Below, in pieces: positions 63,683 to 64,000 of a stretch of 64,000 nucleotides of DNA. The translations under genes and the position numbers were made by a program. Each line of letters opens with the position of its first letter. Position 1 is the first letter of the stretch. This DNA is from Rhipicephalus microplus. Taxonomy: Eukaryota > Arthropoda > Arachnida > Ixodida > Ixodidae. Where the stretch lies: the NCBI RefSeq assembly GCF_043290135.1, contig NC_134707.1, positions 78,758,987 through 78,822,986 on the forward strand, read 5' to 3'. Below the pieces are notes generated by a model. The model did not search any database. It saw nothing but the letters and a program-made list of their open reading frames with translations, and was not told the DNA's origin.

Positions 63683-64000
63683 CACGTCCGGACCGATGAG
63701 AACACACAAGGGTCATTTTAACGACGCTTGCGCGTTTAGAAAAAACCTGAAATCGGCAGCGTCGACCCGACGAATGCAAAAATAGGTAATGTCAGGGTAC
63801 CTTCAAAAATTCAACCCAAGCATTCTACGACAGAGCTACGTCAGGCCCCGGAACTGCTTTTGAATAGACCCTAATGTTCGTGAAATGTCAGTTGTATAGT
63901 TGCTAGTGCCGCTATCTGAATTTGTAAAGCTTACACATGTACCCTTCATGGAGCCCTCACGCCGCAATGACGTCAATTGCGGTTGGGTGCCGTGCGCTGG
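63683..64000. other. No gene; possible tRNA-like SINE scrap
   Basis: In reverse, gacgtagctctgtcgtagaa and tgcttgggttgaa (63812-63850) resemble the A-box and the following part of a tRNA-derived SINE head. No B-box can be placed. The rest is unassigned. Confidence 0.3.

Overview
This window is animal nuclear DNA, most likely from a hard (ixodid, probably metastriate) tick. That is an inference from content. There are tRNA-headed SINEs with (AATC)n tails, RTE-type and other non-LTR fragments, Ty3/gypsy elements, long (AT)n and (GT)n microsatellites, and one spliced gene that resembles, from memory, a secreted/membrane protein family of ticks. Nothing looks bacterial: there are no operons, no Shine-Dalgarno sites, no CRISPR array and no rRNA. 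Most long open frames are transposon genes, their antisense shadows, or translated microsatellites.

The one host gene I can build exon by exon lies on the + strand at 26542-46790. Nine exons (A-I) join with consistent phases. They encode an S/G/T-rich stalk after one membrane segment, then a domain of about 390 residues that ends in a TAA followed by AATAAA. The domain resembles a glycoside hydrolase family 18 (chitinase-like) barrel but shows no DxxDxDxE catalytic motif. A phase-compatible but weak first exon lies at 21603-21658. A second, isolated host signal is a signal-peptide exon on the - strand at 12527-12572.

Four Ty3/gypsy elements occupy much of the window. Element 1 (+, 14272-18250) has a deleted RNase H and front half of integrase. 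Element 2 (-, 29784-35068) lies antisense in the intron between exons B and C and carries two in-frame TAA codons. Element 3 (-, 53096-58492) has an uninterrupted pol of about 1190 codons and one TAG inside gag. Element 4 (-, 49401-51989) is a 5' fragment cut off inside reverse transcriptase. Elements 1-3 overlap gag and pol in the -1 frame at a G-GAA-AAC or G-GGA-AAC heptamer immediately before the gag stop. All four sit against ATAT or (AT)n target DNA.

Left part (1-14 kb): a decayed gypsy reverse transcriptase relic, LINE relics of at least three kinds, and an RTE copy (9110-11104) whose 5' part is inverted and whose tail is a three-part trinucleotide run. Middle (18-29 kb): an integrase relic, a GC-rich dispersed repeat with a TATA-like box, and a 190-bp tandem duplication. 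Right part (47-64 kb): LINE and RTE fragments, sequences with hammerhead-ribozyme-like cores typical of Penelope-like elements, a large inverted-repeat unit interrupted by a SINE, two foldback minisatellites and a diverged tandem array.

All assignments come from reading the sequence and recalled family motifs. No database search was possible.
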